DNA of 64,000 nt from Leptospiraceae bacterium (lineage in GTDB: Bacteria; Spirochaetota; Leptospiria; Leptospirales; Leptospiraceae), in contig JAKRSH010000014.1 of assembly GCA_022402465.1 (NCBI GenBank), positions 62,001 through 126,000 of the forward strand. The letters run 5' to 3'. The notes beneath the pieces are model-generated. The model was not told where the DNA came from and made no database searches. It was given only the letters and a program-made list of their open reading frames with translations. Positions 17,421 through 25,693 of the stretch are shown one piece after another (the first letter of the stretch is position 1; every line of letters begins with the position of its first letter). The position numbers and the translations under genes were made by a program.

Positions 17421-18074
17421 TCAATTTAAAAATTTAACTTCTACCATTACATCTTTGAAGCAATCTTTTCGTTCTTTGTCGGGCGAAATTTTCTCAAGTT
17501 TAGTATACCAAGTGCCATCTTTGGATAAGAAATCCATCCAAAGAGAATAAATGGTCGCATAACCATTTTCATTTTCTAACTTTAAGATAGAATATTCGGT
17601 ACCTTCTAGTCCCATGTCCTTATCAAATATTTCCCCTGTTCGAGTTTCAATTCTTACTTGAGATGGAACCATCTTATAAGAAGTCCCTTCTTTCTCTTCT
17701 TTAAACAAATTAGCTTTCCAAGTTAAAATTTTAATTGAAAGCATATTAGAAGCTTGGATTTTTTTTTGGTATTTAATTCCTTCTTTAATGTGCGTTAAAT
17801 TAATTTCATTTTCCTTTTGCTCCCACTTACCTTTGACCTTCCTTCCATCACAGAGAATCACTAAAAGTTCCCGGTTCTTGCCCTTGGATTCAGTTGATTC
17901 TTTCTCTAAATTATTTTCCTTATCTGAGGAAGATTTCTTATCTCCACGGCTATCTCTTTCTTCTTTTGGAATCTCAGGCATTTTGGGATCAGTAGGTAGT
18001 TTAGGAGACTTTTGAGAGTAAATATTTGCATGAAAAAATAAGGCTAAGATCAAAAGATAACTATTTCGGTTCAT
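17421..18074 (-). CDS. Exported protein of unknown function
   Basis: A 217-residue protein with a signal peptide (MNRNSYLLILALFFHANIYSQ, cleavage likely after NIYS). A Pro/Lys/Asp/Ser-rich disordered linker (about 22-65) is followed by a beta-rich domain (LLVILCDGRKVKGKWEQKENEINL...). The start of that domain, a short regulator-like beta-barrel pattern with a 'G-R-x-V-x-G' turn, is seen in several bacterial periplasmic proteins, but I cannot name the family. Two cysteines. Immediately upstream of the DUF2007 gene and probably cotranscribed; divergent from the antiporter gene. Confidence 0.7.
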   Translation of the reverse strand: MNRNSYLLILALFFHANIYSQKSPKLPTDPKMPEIPKEERDSRGDKKSSSDKENNLEKESTESKGKNRELLVILCDGRKVKGKWEQKENEINLTHIKEGIKYQKKIQASNMLSIKILTWKANLFKEEKEGTSYKMVPSQVRIETRTGEIFDKDMGLEGTEYSILKLENENGYATIYSLWMDFLSKDGTWYTKLEKISPDKERKDCFKDVMVEVKFLN

Positions 18075-18141
18075 TATTTAATTCGTTTCGAATGAATTTA
18101 CTTGTCAACAGATTCCCTATATCTTTAGTATAGTTTCCAAT

Positions 18142-19179
18142 ATGGAAGAATTGATAGTAAGTTTAATCCACCCTTTACCGACTCTAGGACTTTTAGGAAT
18201 TATATTAGGAAGTATTCTTATCCTTGGCAAAGGAGCTGATATGCTTGTAGAAGAAGCAGTGGTACTTTCGATTCATTGGGGAATTCCTAAAATGATTATC
18301 GGTGCTACCATTATTAGTTTAGGAACGACTTTACCTGAAGTGACTGTTTCCGTTTTTGCAGCAATCTCAGGCAATCCAGAAATCGCACTTGGGAATGCAG
18401 TAGGCTCTATCATTTGTGATACAGGACTTATCTTAGGAATTGCAATTTTGATTTCACCACCAGACATCGATAGAAATTTAGTAAACCGACAAGGGTTAAT
18501 TCAATTTGCGGCAGGAATTTTATTAGTTTTAGCCTGCATTCCTTATAACAACATTACCAGCTTATTTACGACTGGTGGAAATCTCTCTCAGTTTACTGGT
18601 TATATCTTTTTGATTTTACTGGGAGTTTATTTATTTTTCTCGGTAAAGCTTTCAAGAGCTCCTGGCAATAAATCTCAGTTAGATGATGAGATAGAAGAAG
18701 TACTGGAAGAAGAAAAAGGAAGTTCTTTGGTTTGGGTCTTTTTGAAATTAATTCTTGGAGTTTTTCTTGTAATCGCTTCTTCCAAAATTTTGATACCTGC
18801 TGTCCAAGAAACCGCTCTTCGTATGGACATTCCAGAATCCATTATAGGAGCAACTCTAGTTGCATTTGGAACTTCCCTTCCAGAGCTTGTTACCTCTGTT
18901 ACTGCAGCAAGGAAAGGGCATTCTGAATTAGCTCTAGGAAATATAATTGGTGCTGATATCTTAAACGTACTTTTTGTATCAGGCGCAGCAGCAGCAGTTA
19001 CTCCTGCAGGACTCAGCGCTCCCGGTAGCTTCTTTCTTTTCTTCTTCCCTGCTATGATATTTGTACTTTTTGTATTTAGAATCGCAGTGATGTTTTCTGA
19101 TAAACAAATTGGAAGGCCATATGGTGTTGTTTTACTTCTTGCTTATCTTCTAGTAACTGTTCTTAGTTACTTTCAATAA
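18142..19179 (+). CDS. Ca2+/Na+ antiporter of the CaCA family (YrbG-like)
   Basis: A 345-residue inner-membrane exchanger with about ten transmembrane helices in two inverted halves. Each half carries an alpha-repeat: GATIISLGTTLPEVTVS with GNAVGSIICDTG in the first, and GATLVAFGTSLPELVTS with GNIIGADILNVL in the second. The conserved acidic residues in TTLPE and TSLPE coordinate the transported cation. The halves are joined by an acidic loop (DDEIEEVLEEEKG). The family moves Ca2+ out against Na+ or H+ influx, or K+ in some members. The 3' end overlaps dprA by 17 bases on the opposite strand. Ion preference cannot be told from sequence alone. Confidence 0.92.
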   Translation: MEELIVSLIHPLPTLGLLGIILGSILILGKGADMLVEEAVVLSIHWGIPKMIIGATIISLGTTLPEVTVSVFAAISGNPEIALGNAVGSIICDTGLILGIAILISPPDIDRNLVNRQGLIQFAAGILLVLACIPYNNITSLFTTGGNLSQFTGYIFLILLGVYLFFSVKLSRAPGNKSQLDDEIEEVLEEEKGSSLVWVFLKLILGVFLVIASSKILIPAVQETALRMDIPESIIGATLVAFGTSLPELVTSVTAARKGHSELALGNIIGADILNVLFVSGAAAAVTPAGLSAPGSFFLFFFPAMIFVLFVFRIAVMFSDKQIGRPYGVVLLLAYLLVTVLSYFQ

Positions 19180-20149
19180 AATAAAAACCACTTCCTAGAT
19201 TTTCTATCTGGGAAGTACTCGAACTTTTTTTAAAACTTGAATAAGATTCCCAGGCTGAGCCTGTTTCATTTGGAGAAGACCTACAACCTAGAGATTCAAT
19301 TTCTGTAATATGTTTGATTTCACCCTTTATCCCTAACTCTTCCCAACCAAAACGTGTTGCCCCATCATTTATCAATTGCTCTCCGCCTATATTGTTCTCT
19401 TGGCGCCTATCTGAGAAAATAAAAATTTCCTTATTTTGATCCAATGCATTGTTAGCTGAGGACATAGCCCCACTCTTAGAAGGTGTCTCCATCAGATAAA
19501 CCTTATTTGAAATGCCTGTGATGATACGATTTCTCCTTGGAAAAGTCCATTTCGCATAGCGATCCAAGGGTAGAAGCTCAGAGACAAGGCAGGCTTGGTC
19601 GTAAGATTTCATATTTGCATAGAGAACAGAATTACCAAAGGGATATTCCATATAGGCAGGAGTTCCTAAGACTCCGAGAGTTGGTAGATTTAAGTTTATA
19701 GCGGTCTGCATGGCTTCCTTGTCAATGCCAAGTGCCATGCCTGACACAATTCCAAATGGACCTGGGGATTCTTGAGCAATTCTTTCAACCAACTTTCTTG
19801 TAGCAAATAAAGAAACGATAGAAGCTTTTCGTGTTCCAACAATAGCTGAGTATTCCAATCTTAAAATTTCAGGATTGCCCAAATAGTACAAGACCAAAGG
19901 AGGATCATAAATTTCTCTAAGTTGAGATGGATAGTATTCATGGTAATAGTCTATGAAGCCACAGGACTTCTCAAGATACACTTTGTCCATTTTCCTAGAT
20001 TGCTCTATTTGTTCATGAACCCAATGGCTATCCATGAAGGAGATGATTTTATCACCTAAGTCTTCTAGACTGTGAAATTCTTTCTGCAAATTATTCTTAA
20101 ACACAAATGTTCTTAACTTAGTATCTGCGAAAAAAGAATAAGGGATCAT
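19163..20149 (-). CDS. dprA: DNA-processing protein DprA/Smf
   Basis: Rossmann-fold single-strand-DNA-binding protein that loads RecA on incoming DNA in transformable bacteria and is widely conserved elsewhere. The family core is clear: YPSQLREIYDPPLVLYYLGN, AIVGTRKAS, GIVSGMALGIDKEAMQTAI, TLGVLGTP, SELLPLDRYAKWTFPRRNRIITGIS and SGAMSSANNALDQNKEIF. At 328 aa it is at the short end, with a reduced N-terminal domain and no evident C-terminal winged-helix domain. It lies three bases after the TPR-lipoprotein stop, so they form an operon, and is convergent with the antiporter gene. Confidence 0.95.
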   Translation of the reverse strand: MIPYSFFADTKLRTFVFKNNLQKEFHSLEDLGDKIISFMDSHWVHEQIEQSRKMDKVYLEKSCGFIDYYHEYYPSQLREIYDPPLVLYYLGNPEILRLEYSAIVGTRKASIVSLFATRKLVERIAQESPGPFGIVSGMALGIDKEAMQTAINLNLPTLGVLGTPAYMEYPFGNSVLYANMKSYDQACLVSELLPLDRYAKWTFPRRNRIITGISNKVYLMETPSKSGAMSSANNALDQNKEIFIFSDRRQENNIGGEQLINDGATRFGWEELGIKGEIKHITEIESLGCRSSPNETGSAWESYSSFKKSSSTSQIENLGSGFYFIESN

Positions 20150-20152
20150 TCT

Positions 20153-21043
20153 CTATTTCAATAAATTAGAGGATTGAATCTTCTCAATATTTCGAATTGC
20201 ATTTTGGTAAGATGAATTATTATTCAATCCACCTCGAATCTCGCCTCTCTTATCAAAATCCTCAATTATAGATTTTATAGATTGGTATTCGGAATAAGAT
20301 TGATTAGTCTTTCCTAGTTGGTACAAAAAGTTCGCTTTCGCAAATCGAGTTGCAACATTTTCAGGCTCTGCTAAGAGAATAGCATCAATTAAATTCATTG
20401 CTTTCTCAACATCACGGTAGCCTTCTTGGATTGCCCAAGTTCCTGTTGAGACAGAAGAGTCAAAGTAGATCAATGCAAGTTGATAGGGAAATCTAGAATC
20501 TTTGGGATCAAATCGGGTCAGTGCTTGAAAAATATCCACAGCTCTAGACCTTCGTTCAGGCTCCCAGCCCATATCTTTGGAAGCATTCGCATAGGCAAGA
20601 CCCATTTCAAATAACAACTGCTTATCGACATCTCGGTAGATCAATGCTCTATCAAAATAAGGCAAGGCAGACTCCCAGTATGCCACTCTTCCTTGGTTCT
20701 TCGCTTCCTTAGATAAACCATTCGTATCTGCGCTAGATTCATCCAAGGATCTTTGGTAGAATCTTAGACCCATTTCATAATTACTAGCCTTCATATAAGC
20801 CTGAGCTATCTTCCAAGAAAGAGCTCCAGCCTTAGCAGTCTGTCCAACCATATCATGTATGGCCTTATCTAAGTTACGAAGTTCTGATTCATTGATCGCT
20901 AAGTTTTGTTTCCATTTCTCAAGGTCTTCAAAATTCACTTGGTTCTTGGCTTGCTTCTTCTCCCAATTCTCTCTTGCCAGATCTTCCAAGGAATCGCAGG
21001 ATGTTAAGAGTAGAATAAGAGAGAGAGTTATTTGGGTTTTCAT
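20153..21043 (-). CDS. TPR-repeat lipoprotein
   Basis: A 296-residue predicted lipoprotein. The signal MKTQITLSLILLLTSC ends in a lipobox with Cys16. The remainder is helical with TPR-like motifs (AGALSWKIAQAYMKASNYEMGLRFYQRSLDE; SALPYFDRALIYRDVDKQLLFEMGLAYANAS; FPYQLALIYFDSS; VATRFAKANFLYQLGKTNQSYSEYQ). TPR domains hold protein complexes together; the partner is unknown. First gene of a two-gene unit with dprA and divergent from the GNAT gene at 21116. Confidence 0.82.
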   Translation of the reverse strand: MKTQITLSLILLLTSCDSLEDLARENWEKKQAKNQVNFEDLEKWKQNLAINESELRNLDKAIHDMVGQTAKAGALSWKIAQAYMKASNYEMGLRFYQRSLDESSADTNGLSKEAKNQGRVAYWESALPYFDRALIYRDVDKQLLFEMGLAYANASKDMGWEPERRSRAVDIFQALTRFDPKDSRFPYQLALIYFDSSVSTGTWAIQEGYRDVEKAMNLIDAILLAEPENVATRFAKANFLYQLGKTNQSYSEYQSIKSIIEDFDKRGEIRGGLNNNSSYQNAIRNIEKIQSSNLLK

Positions 21044-21115
21044 AATCTAGAACATCGTAGGTTATCTACGAAAATCAAATTCTTTTTTTATTTAGTTACG
21101 CTTATCTAGTAAACC

Positions 21116-21577
21116 ATGGAAGCAAAGACAGAAATTTTGGTGCAAAAATTAGAAGCCGACCACCTCCCTTCGATCGCTACTTTAGAAAGAAATTGTTTTC
21201 CAGAATCTTATTGGTCTGAGGATCAAATTCTTTCTCATTTTAGCTCTCAGCATGGAATAGGTATCTTCTATAAATCAGAGAATTTTGCAGACAAAATTCT
21301 TTGTTACATACTCTATCTAGAGAATGCTTGGGAAATTGAAATCCTCCGTATTGGTACAGATACCAATTTTCGTCGCAAGAATTATGCCAGTCTTTGCATA
21401 AGGAATCTCATCCAAGAAAATTCTAGTAAGACAATACTGCTTGAGGTTGATGCAAATAACAGCAAGGCAATTCAGCTTTATAGAAAACATGGTTTCCAGT
21501 TTGTAGACAAGCGAAAGGCTTATTACGAGAATGGTAATGACGCACATCTGTTCATGAGACAAGGATTATTACAATGA
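21116..21577 (+). CDS. GNAT acetyltransferase, RimI-like
   Basis: A 153-residue cytoplasmic N-acetyltransferase. The N-terminal part resembles RimI (LPSIATLERNCFPESYWSEDQI). The acetyl-CoA loop is degenerate (DTNFRRKNYASLCIRNLI instead of R-x-x-G-x-G/A). Motif B is good: LLEVDANNSKAIQLYRKHGFQFVDKRKAYYENGNDAHLFM. RimI acetylates the N-terminus of ribosomal protein S18, but the loose motif A leaves the substrate open. The stop overlaps the SDR start (ATGA), and the SDR gene in turn overlaps DUF445, making a three-gene operon. Confidence 0.83.
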   Translation: MEAKTEILVQKLEADHLPSIATLERNCFPESYWSEDQILSHFSSQHGIGIFYKSENFADKILCYILYLENAWEIEILRIGTDTNFRRKNYASLCIRNLIQENSSKTILLEVDANNSKAIQLYRKHGFQFVDKRKAYYENGNDAHLFMRQGLLQ

Positions 21578-22344
21578 AAAAAAACGCATACATCACAGGA
21601 GCATCATCCGGAATAGGAGAAGAATTTGCGAATCAACTTGCTGCTTCTTATAATCTTATATTGGTTGCAAGAAACAAATCGAAATTAGAATCTTTGGTTA
21701 AGGAACTCAATCTGAAACACTCTGAATCTAAGGCTAGCTTTCTGCCTCTTGATCTAACAGAAAGTAAAGATATTATTAGTTTCTGCAAAACAATAGAAAA
21801 TGATTCCAACCTTGGAATGCTTGTGAATAACGCTGGCTATGGGACAGTGGGAGAATTTGCGGAGCTTGACATCCAAGAAGAACTCAGAGAAATCCAGTTG
21901 AATGTTACAACTTTGGTTTCTGCAACTCATTCAGCCTTAAAGAATTTCAAAAAGCAAAATACTGGAATCATCATCAATGTAGCCTCCATTGCTTCTTATT
22001 TGGCAGCACCTTATAGTGCGACCTATGCAGCGACTAAAGCTTATGTTCGTAGCTTCACAGAATCCATCCACGAAGAAGCAAAGGTTCATGGAATTTTAGT
22101 CCAAGCTCTTTGTCCAGGGCTCACTCATTCTGATTTCCACCAAAGAGCTGGAATAGAGAAGAAAGATTTTCCTAATTTTATGTGGATGAATTCAAAAGAG
22201 GTAGTCTCAACTTCAATCAAAAGTTTGAAAAGCAAACAAGCAATTTGTATACCTGGTGGAGTGAACCAATCTGCAGTTGGTCTCACAAATTTTATTCCAT
22301 CTAGTCTAACTAGAAAATTTGCTGGGATGTTAATGAAAAAATGA
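21574..22344 (+). CDS. Short-chain dehydrogenase/reductase (SDR)
   Basis: A 256-residue NAD(P)-dependent oxidoreductase of the classical SDR type. The cofactor loop is TGASSGIGEEFA, the stabilising motif NNAGYG, and the catalytic set is Ser in VASIASYL with YAATKAY (Tyr and Lys). It resembles the DltE/YqjQ-like group acting on lipids or ketones, but the substrate is not inferable. It overlaps both neighbours by four bases (ATGA), so it is translated as part of the GNAT-SDR-DUF445 operon. Confidence 0.92.
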   Translation: MKKNAYITGASSGIGEEFANQLAASYNLILVARNKSKLESLVKELNLKHSESKASFLPLDLTESKDIISFCKTIENDSNLGMLVNNAGYGTVGEFAELDIQEELREIQLNVTTLVSATHSALKNFKKQNTGIIINVASIASYLAAPYSATYAATKAYVRSFTESIHEEAKVHGILVQALCPGLTHSDFHQRAGIEKKDFPNFMWMNSKEVVSTSIKSLKSKQAICIPGGVNQSAVGLTNFIPSSLTRKFAGMLMKK

Positions 22345-23678
22345 AGTTTGATGTAAATAGTATCGATACCTGGTATAGACGCCTTTTGGTTGTTACCTCT
22401 TTTAGTCTAGGGGTTGTCGATTATATGATAGTGATTCCTCATCCTATCGTACATGCTTTCTTCGTTGTTACTATGGCAGGAGTTGTTGGTTATTATACTA
22501 ATTTTCTTGCTATCAAAATGCTTTTTCAACCTAAGCAAGGGAAAGTCTTAGGTTGGGAGGGTTTGGTTCCCAAAAACAAACAAAAAATAGCTGTTAGCTT
22601 AGGCAACTCCATTCAGAATAGATTGCTTCATCCTGAGATTCTCATGGTATATATTTATGAAAAAAATCTTGTGGAAGTTGGTCTCCAGAAACTAGCAAAA
22701 CAAGTTGATGAAGCCATTCGCAATGAAGAGATTCGTGCTAAAATCACTAGTAAAATTGTAAGTATACTTAAAGAGAAAGGCCCAGAGATCATCAACCAGC
22801 TCTTCGATCTTTCGGAGGATGCAATTAAAAATTTTGCCCAGTCTCCCGAAGAAGTGAAGAAAATCTGGAACATGGCAAGGACTCGTATTTTTGATTATAT
22901 CAAAACCCAAGAGAACAGACAAAATATAGCTGAAAAAGTAAGAGTAGTTATACTGCAAGAGATTCCCAGACTTTCGACAGCCTTAAATGATGGACTTGAG
23001 GATTATCTCTCTGCCAAGAAAGCATTAGGAACAATTGGCATTGGTGTCAAAAAGCTAGTATCCTTCAATGACGAAGCCATAGCCGGACTGCTTGAAGCCT
23101 TTATCCAAGATCCTGAAACCTCCGATCAATTTATGAATATGATGGACCAAATCATGGATGGCTTCCAAGAGAAACTAAATTCTCCTGAGACCCAAGAGCT
23201 TATCATGAGTAAATTAGATGAATGGCTCAACCAATTAGCGGATTATGCGAGACAGAATATTCTTCCCAAAGGAATAGAACGCTTGCAAGGCTATCTTGAT
23301 GATGAGAATAATTGGAAAGAAATAGACAATTACTTCTTTCGCATGATAGATTGGATCAAGACTCGACTTATGGACTTTATGAAATCTGAGGAAGGTAAGG
23401 AATACCTTAAAGTGAATATTGGGAAAATTGTTCACCAAATCAATGTAACAAAACTTGTTGAGAACCAAGTTATGAAACTTGACACAGATGATCTTGAGAA
23501 AATGATCCTTGATAACACAGGAGGCAATCTTGTCGTCATACAAGTACTAGGTGGTGTTCTTGGTATGATAGCTGGACTTATCCAGGTCAATGTGCTGTTT
23601 GCAGCACCTGTTGGTATTCTTACATTAATTGTATACCTCGCACATCGACAAAATGCTAAGAAATACGGTGATTTGTAG
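22341..23678 (+). CDS. DUF445 family membrane protein
   Basis: A 445-residue inner-membrane protein with hydrophobic segments at the N-terminus (VVDYMIVIPHPIVHAFFVVTMAGVVGYYTNFLAIKMLF) and the C-terminus (IQVLGGVLGMIAGLIQVNVLFAAPVGILTLIVYL). The middle is a long amphipathic helical stretch. GYYTNFLAIKMLFQP and GWEGLVPKNKQKIA are hallmarks of DUF445 (YheB/YjiN-like). No biochemical role is established for the family. Last gene of the GNAT-SDR-DUF445 operon. Confidence 0.88.
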   Translation: MKFDVNSIDTWYRRLLVVTSFSLGVVDYMIVIPHPIVHAFFVVTMAGVVGYYTNFLAIKMLFQPKQGKVLGWEGLVPKNKQKIAVSLGNSIQNRLLHPEILMVYIYEKNLVEVGLQKLAKQVDEAIRNEEIRAKITSKIVSILKEKGPEIINQLFDLSEDAIKNFAQSPEEVKKIWNMARTRIFDYIKTQENRQNIAEKVRVVILQEIPRLSTALNDGLEDYLSAKKALGTIGIGVKKLVSFNDEAIAGLLEAFIQDPETSDQFMNMMDQIMDGFQEKLNSPETQELIMSKLDEWLNQLADYARQNILPKGIERLQGYLDDENNWKEIDNYFFRMIDWIKTRLMDFMKSEEGKEYLKVNIGKIVHQINVTKLVENQVMKLDTDDLEKMILDNTGGNLVVIQVLGGVLGMIAGLIQVNVLFAAPVGILTLIVYLAHRQNAKKYGDL

Positions 23679-23848
23679 AATATTGAACAACTTCTTGGTA
23701 TTTATAATTGTATAGCGACTTTTAAAGATGAAAGCCTAAAGGTATTTCTAAGAGCTTTAGACCCAAGTCGGTATTTCTAATCCTATCTAAAATAAGTTAA
23801 TAATAAAAATATTTACAATGAAAAGGTTTATCCTTTATATCATCTTAA

Positions 23849-24961
23849 ATGAAAAAAATTCTTAACTTATTATTTTTTGGTATCCTAATGAATATAGCTT
23901 TCTTATCAAATTGCTCTGCCTTTGGAAAAGATCCTTTCGGCGCTCACCAAGATAAAATTAAACAATCACCTAATTTTGATCTTACAAAAGAACAATTCGT
24001 CAATCGTAGACCAGGCATCTTAGATGAAATGCGAGAGAAACAAAACATGTTTACACTATCGATCAAATTTTTCTTTGGGGGAGATGATCATAAATCTCCA
24101 TCAGAAAAATTACCAGAGATTAAACCAGATATGACAGAATTTTTAAAATCCTCCGAAGGAATAAAATTCATTTGGTTTGGGCATTCCACTTTCCTAGTTA
24201 ACATCGATGGAAAAATTTTGTTATTCGATCCAGTCTTTTCAGAGTCAGCTGCTCCTTTTAGTTTTATAGTTAAACGCTTCCAAGACTCAGTGATCCAATT
24301 AGATGAATTACCTAAGATTGATTATATTCTTATTTCTCACGATCATTATGATCATCTTGATATGCAGACCATTCAATTCTTTAAAGATAAGCAAACTAAA
24401 TTCATAACTCCCTTAGGTGTTACCTCGCATATGAAAGAATGGGGTATAGAAGAAGATCGACTAACGGAAATGGATTGGTGGGAATCTAAAAATGTTGAAG
24501 GACTTCAAATTGTGAGCACACCTGCTCAACATTTTTCAGGTCGCAGGGGCTCCAACGGAAATAAAACTCTATGGGGATCCTGGGTAATTATTGGAAAATC
24601 AGAAAGATTTTACTTCAGTGGTGACTCAGGTTACGATGTTCACTTCAAAAACATAGGTGATAAATACGGTCCTTTTGATATTGCCTTTATTGAAAACGGT
24701 CAATACAACGAAAATTGGCGAGAAGTGCATGTCCTGCCTGAAGAATCTAGCCAAGCCTTTTTGGACTTAAAGGGAAAACGCATGGTTCCTGTTCACTGGG
24801 GCATGTTTGATTTATCACTTCATAGCTGGTATGAACCTATTGAAAAATTAGAAGCACAAGCTAAACTTAAGAATATAAACCTTTTAACACCAAAATTCGG
24901 ACAGATCGTATATACAAAACAAGAAACTATTTTTGAAAAATGGTGGAAGATTTTTATTTAA
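23849..24961 (+). CDS. Metallo-beta-lactamase-fold lipoprotein (NAPE-PLD-like), copy 1
   Basis: A 370-residue predicted lipoprotein (signal ending AFLSNC) with an MBL-fold hydrolase domain of the UlaG/NAPE-PLD type. Zinc-ligand motifs are SHDHYDHLD, TPAQHFSGR, FSGDSGYD and VPVHWGMF. Relatives cleave phosphodiester or lactone bonds; a phospholipase-D-like action on lipids outside the inner membrane fits a lipoprotein but is inference. No Shine-Dalgarno is visible. A possible promoter (TTTACA-17-TTATAT ending at 23840) would start the mRNA almost at the ATG, so it may be leaderless. A paralogue lies at 27298. Confidence 0.87.
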   Translation: MKKILNLLFFGILMNIAFLSNCSAFGKDPFGAHQDKIKQSPNFDLTKEQFVNRRPGILDEMREKQNMFTLSIKFFFGGDDHKSPSEKLPEIKPDMTEFLKSSEGIKFIWFGHSTFLVNIDGKILLFDPVFSESAAPFSFIVKRFQDSVIQLDELPKIDYILISHDHYDHLDMQTIQFFKDKQTKFITPLGVTSHMKEWGIEEDRLTEMDWWESKNVEGLQIVSTPAQHFSGRRGSNGNKTLWGSWVIIGKSERFYFSGDSGYDVHFKNIGDKYGPFDIAFIENGQYNENWREVHVLPEESSQAFLDLKGKRMVPVHWGMFDLSLHSWYEPIEKLEAQAKLKNINLLTPKFGQIVYTKQETIFEKWWKIFI

Positions 24962-25021
24962 AGATAAATTATTGTTTTATTCCCCAAATTTTTATTTGGT
25001 GAAACAATTATAAGGAAACGG

Positions 25022-25594
25022 TTGAATCTAAAAATGAATAAAAAATCCTTCTCTGAATTAAAAGTCACTATACTTTTTTTGATGATCTCATTATTTTTTT
25101 CTACAGGATGCGTTACATCTATTGAAAAAGATAAAAAAGAAATCTTCAATAATGAAATAATTACAGTTAAAGTAATTGAAATCGAAAGAAAAAATGCTTA
25201 TGACTATGCAAAAAGAAGATACACTCCAAAAAATTCCGATGAAGATTTTTATGTTATGGAATTGGTAATAAAAAACAATAGAAATGTTCCAATAAAATAT
25301 GTACCAGCCTTGACGACTGCTATTTTTCCAGATAAATCAAAATCAAATGCACTTTTTAGTGGAAGATGCTGTGCTTTTTATCCCTATTTCTTTACGGGTA
25401 TGTGGACTTCTATCAAAGAAGCATTCTTTCGTTACGAGCCTGAAATTGAATTTTCAATAGAACCTGGTGATGTTGAATTGAGAAGATTTGTATTTACATC
25501 AAAGAGATCAATTTCACCAAGTAGACTTGCCATCCTTGGATATTTTGAAGGGGATAAGCCTAATGCTATTGAATTTGATTTGAAAGATTTATAG
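25022..25594 (+). CDS. Lipoprotein of unknown function (190 aa)
   Basis: A predicted lipoprotein: hydrophobic stretch LKVTILFLMISLFFSTGC with a good lipobox, then a beta-rich domain (FYVMELVIKNNRNVPIKYVPALTTAIFP...) and a C-terminal EPGDVELRRFVFTSKRS. This alternation resembles a DUF4352/TNase-like immunoglobulin fold but I cannot name the family. I keep the TTG start at 25022 because AAGGAAA lies five bases before it, whereas ATG 25034 would be too far from it. Sixty bases after the first MBL gene; followed by a strong terminator, so it may end an MBL-lipoprotein unit. Confidence 0.75.
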   Translation: MNLKMNKKSFSELKVTILFLMISLFFSTGCVTSIEKDKKEIFNNEIITVKVIEIERKNAYDYAKRRYTPKNSDEDFYVMELVIKNNRNVPIKYVPALTTAIFPDKSKSNALFSGRCCAFYPYFFTGMWTSIKEAFFRYEPEIEFSIEPGDVELRRFVFTSKRSISPSRLAILGYFEGDKPNAIEFDLKDL

Positions 25595-25621
25595 ACATAC
25601 CAAGACCAATGTGAGTTTACC

Positions 25622-25670
25622 TAGCAAATACGATGCAAGTTAGAGCATCGTGTTTGTTAACTTTTTTTTT
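25622..25670 (+). terminator. Rho-independent terminator after the 190-aa lipoprotein gene
   Basis: A stem of about 14-15 pairs with two G-U pairs (core CAAATACGATGC with GCATCGTGTTTG), loop AAGTTAGA, followed within four bases by nine T residues. It separates the MBL/lipoprotein genes from the photolyase gene that starts at 25694. Confidence 0.8.
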
Positions 25671-25693
25671 CCGTAGTTCTAGTCTAATCTTCG

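Noticed and set aside
19190-19217. ACTTCC/GGAAGT hairpin in the 3' end of dprA as a terminator
   Set aside because: It sits inside dprA coding sequence with the T-run about eight bases off; possible but weak for the antiporter gene, so not annotated.
23741-23780. Direct repeat GGTATTTCTAA (two copies)
   Set aside because: Only 11 bases repeated twice at an AT-rich locus; not enough to call an operator or insertion footprint.
24983-25005. CCAAAT/ATTTGG hairpin after the first MBL gene
   Set aside because: Short stem and no T-run on its 3' side; not annotated as a terminator.
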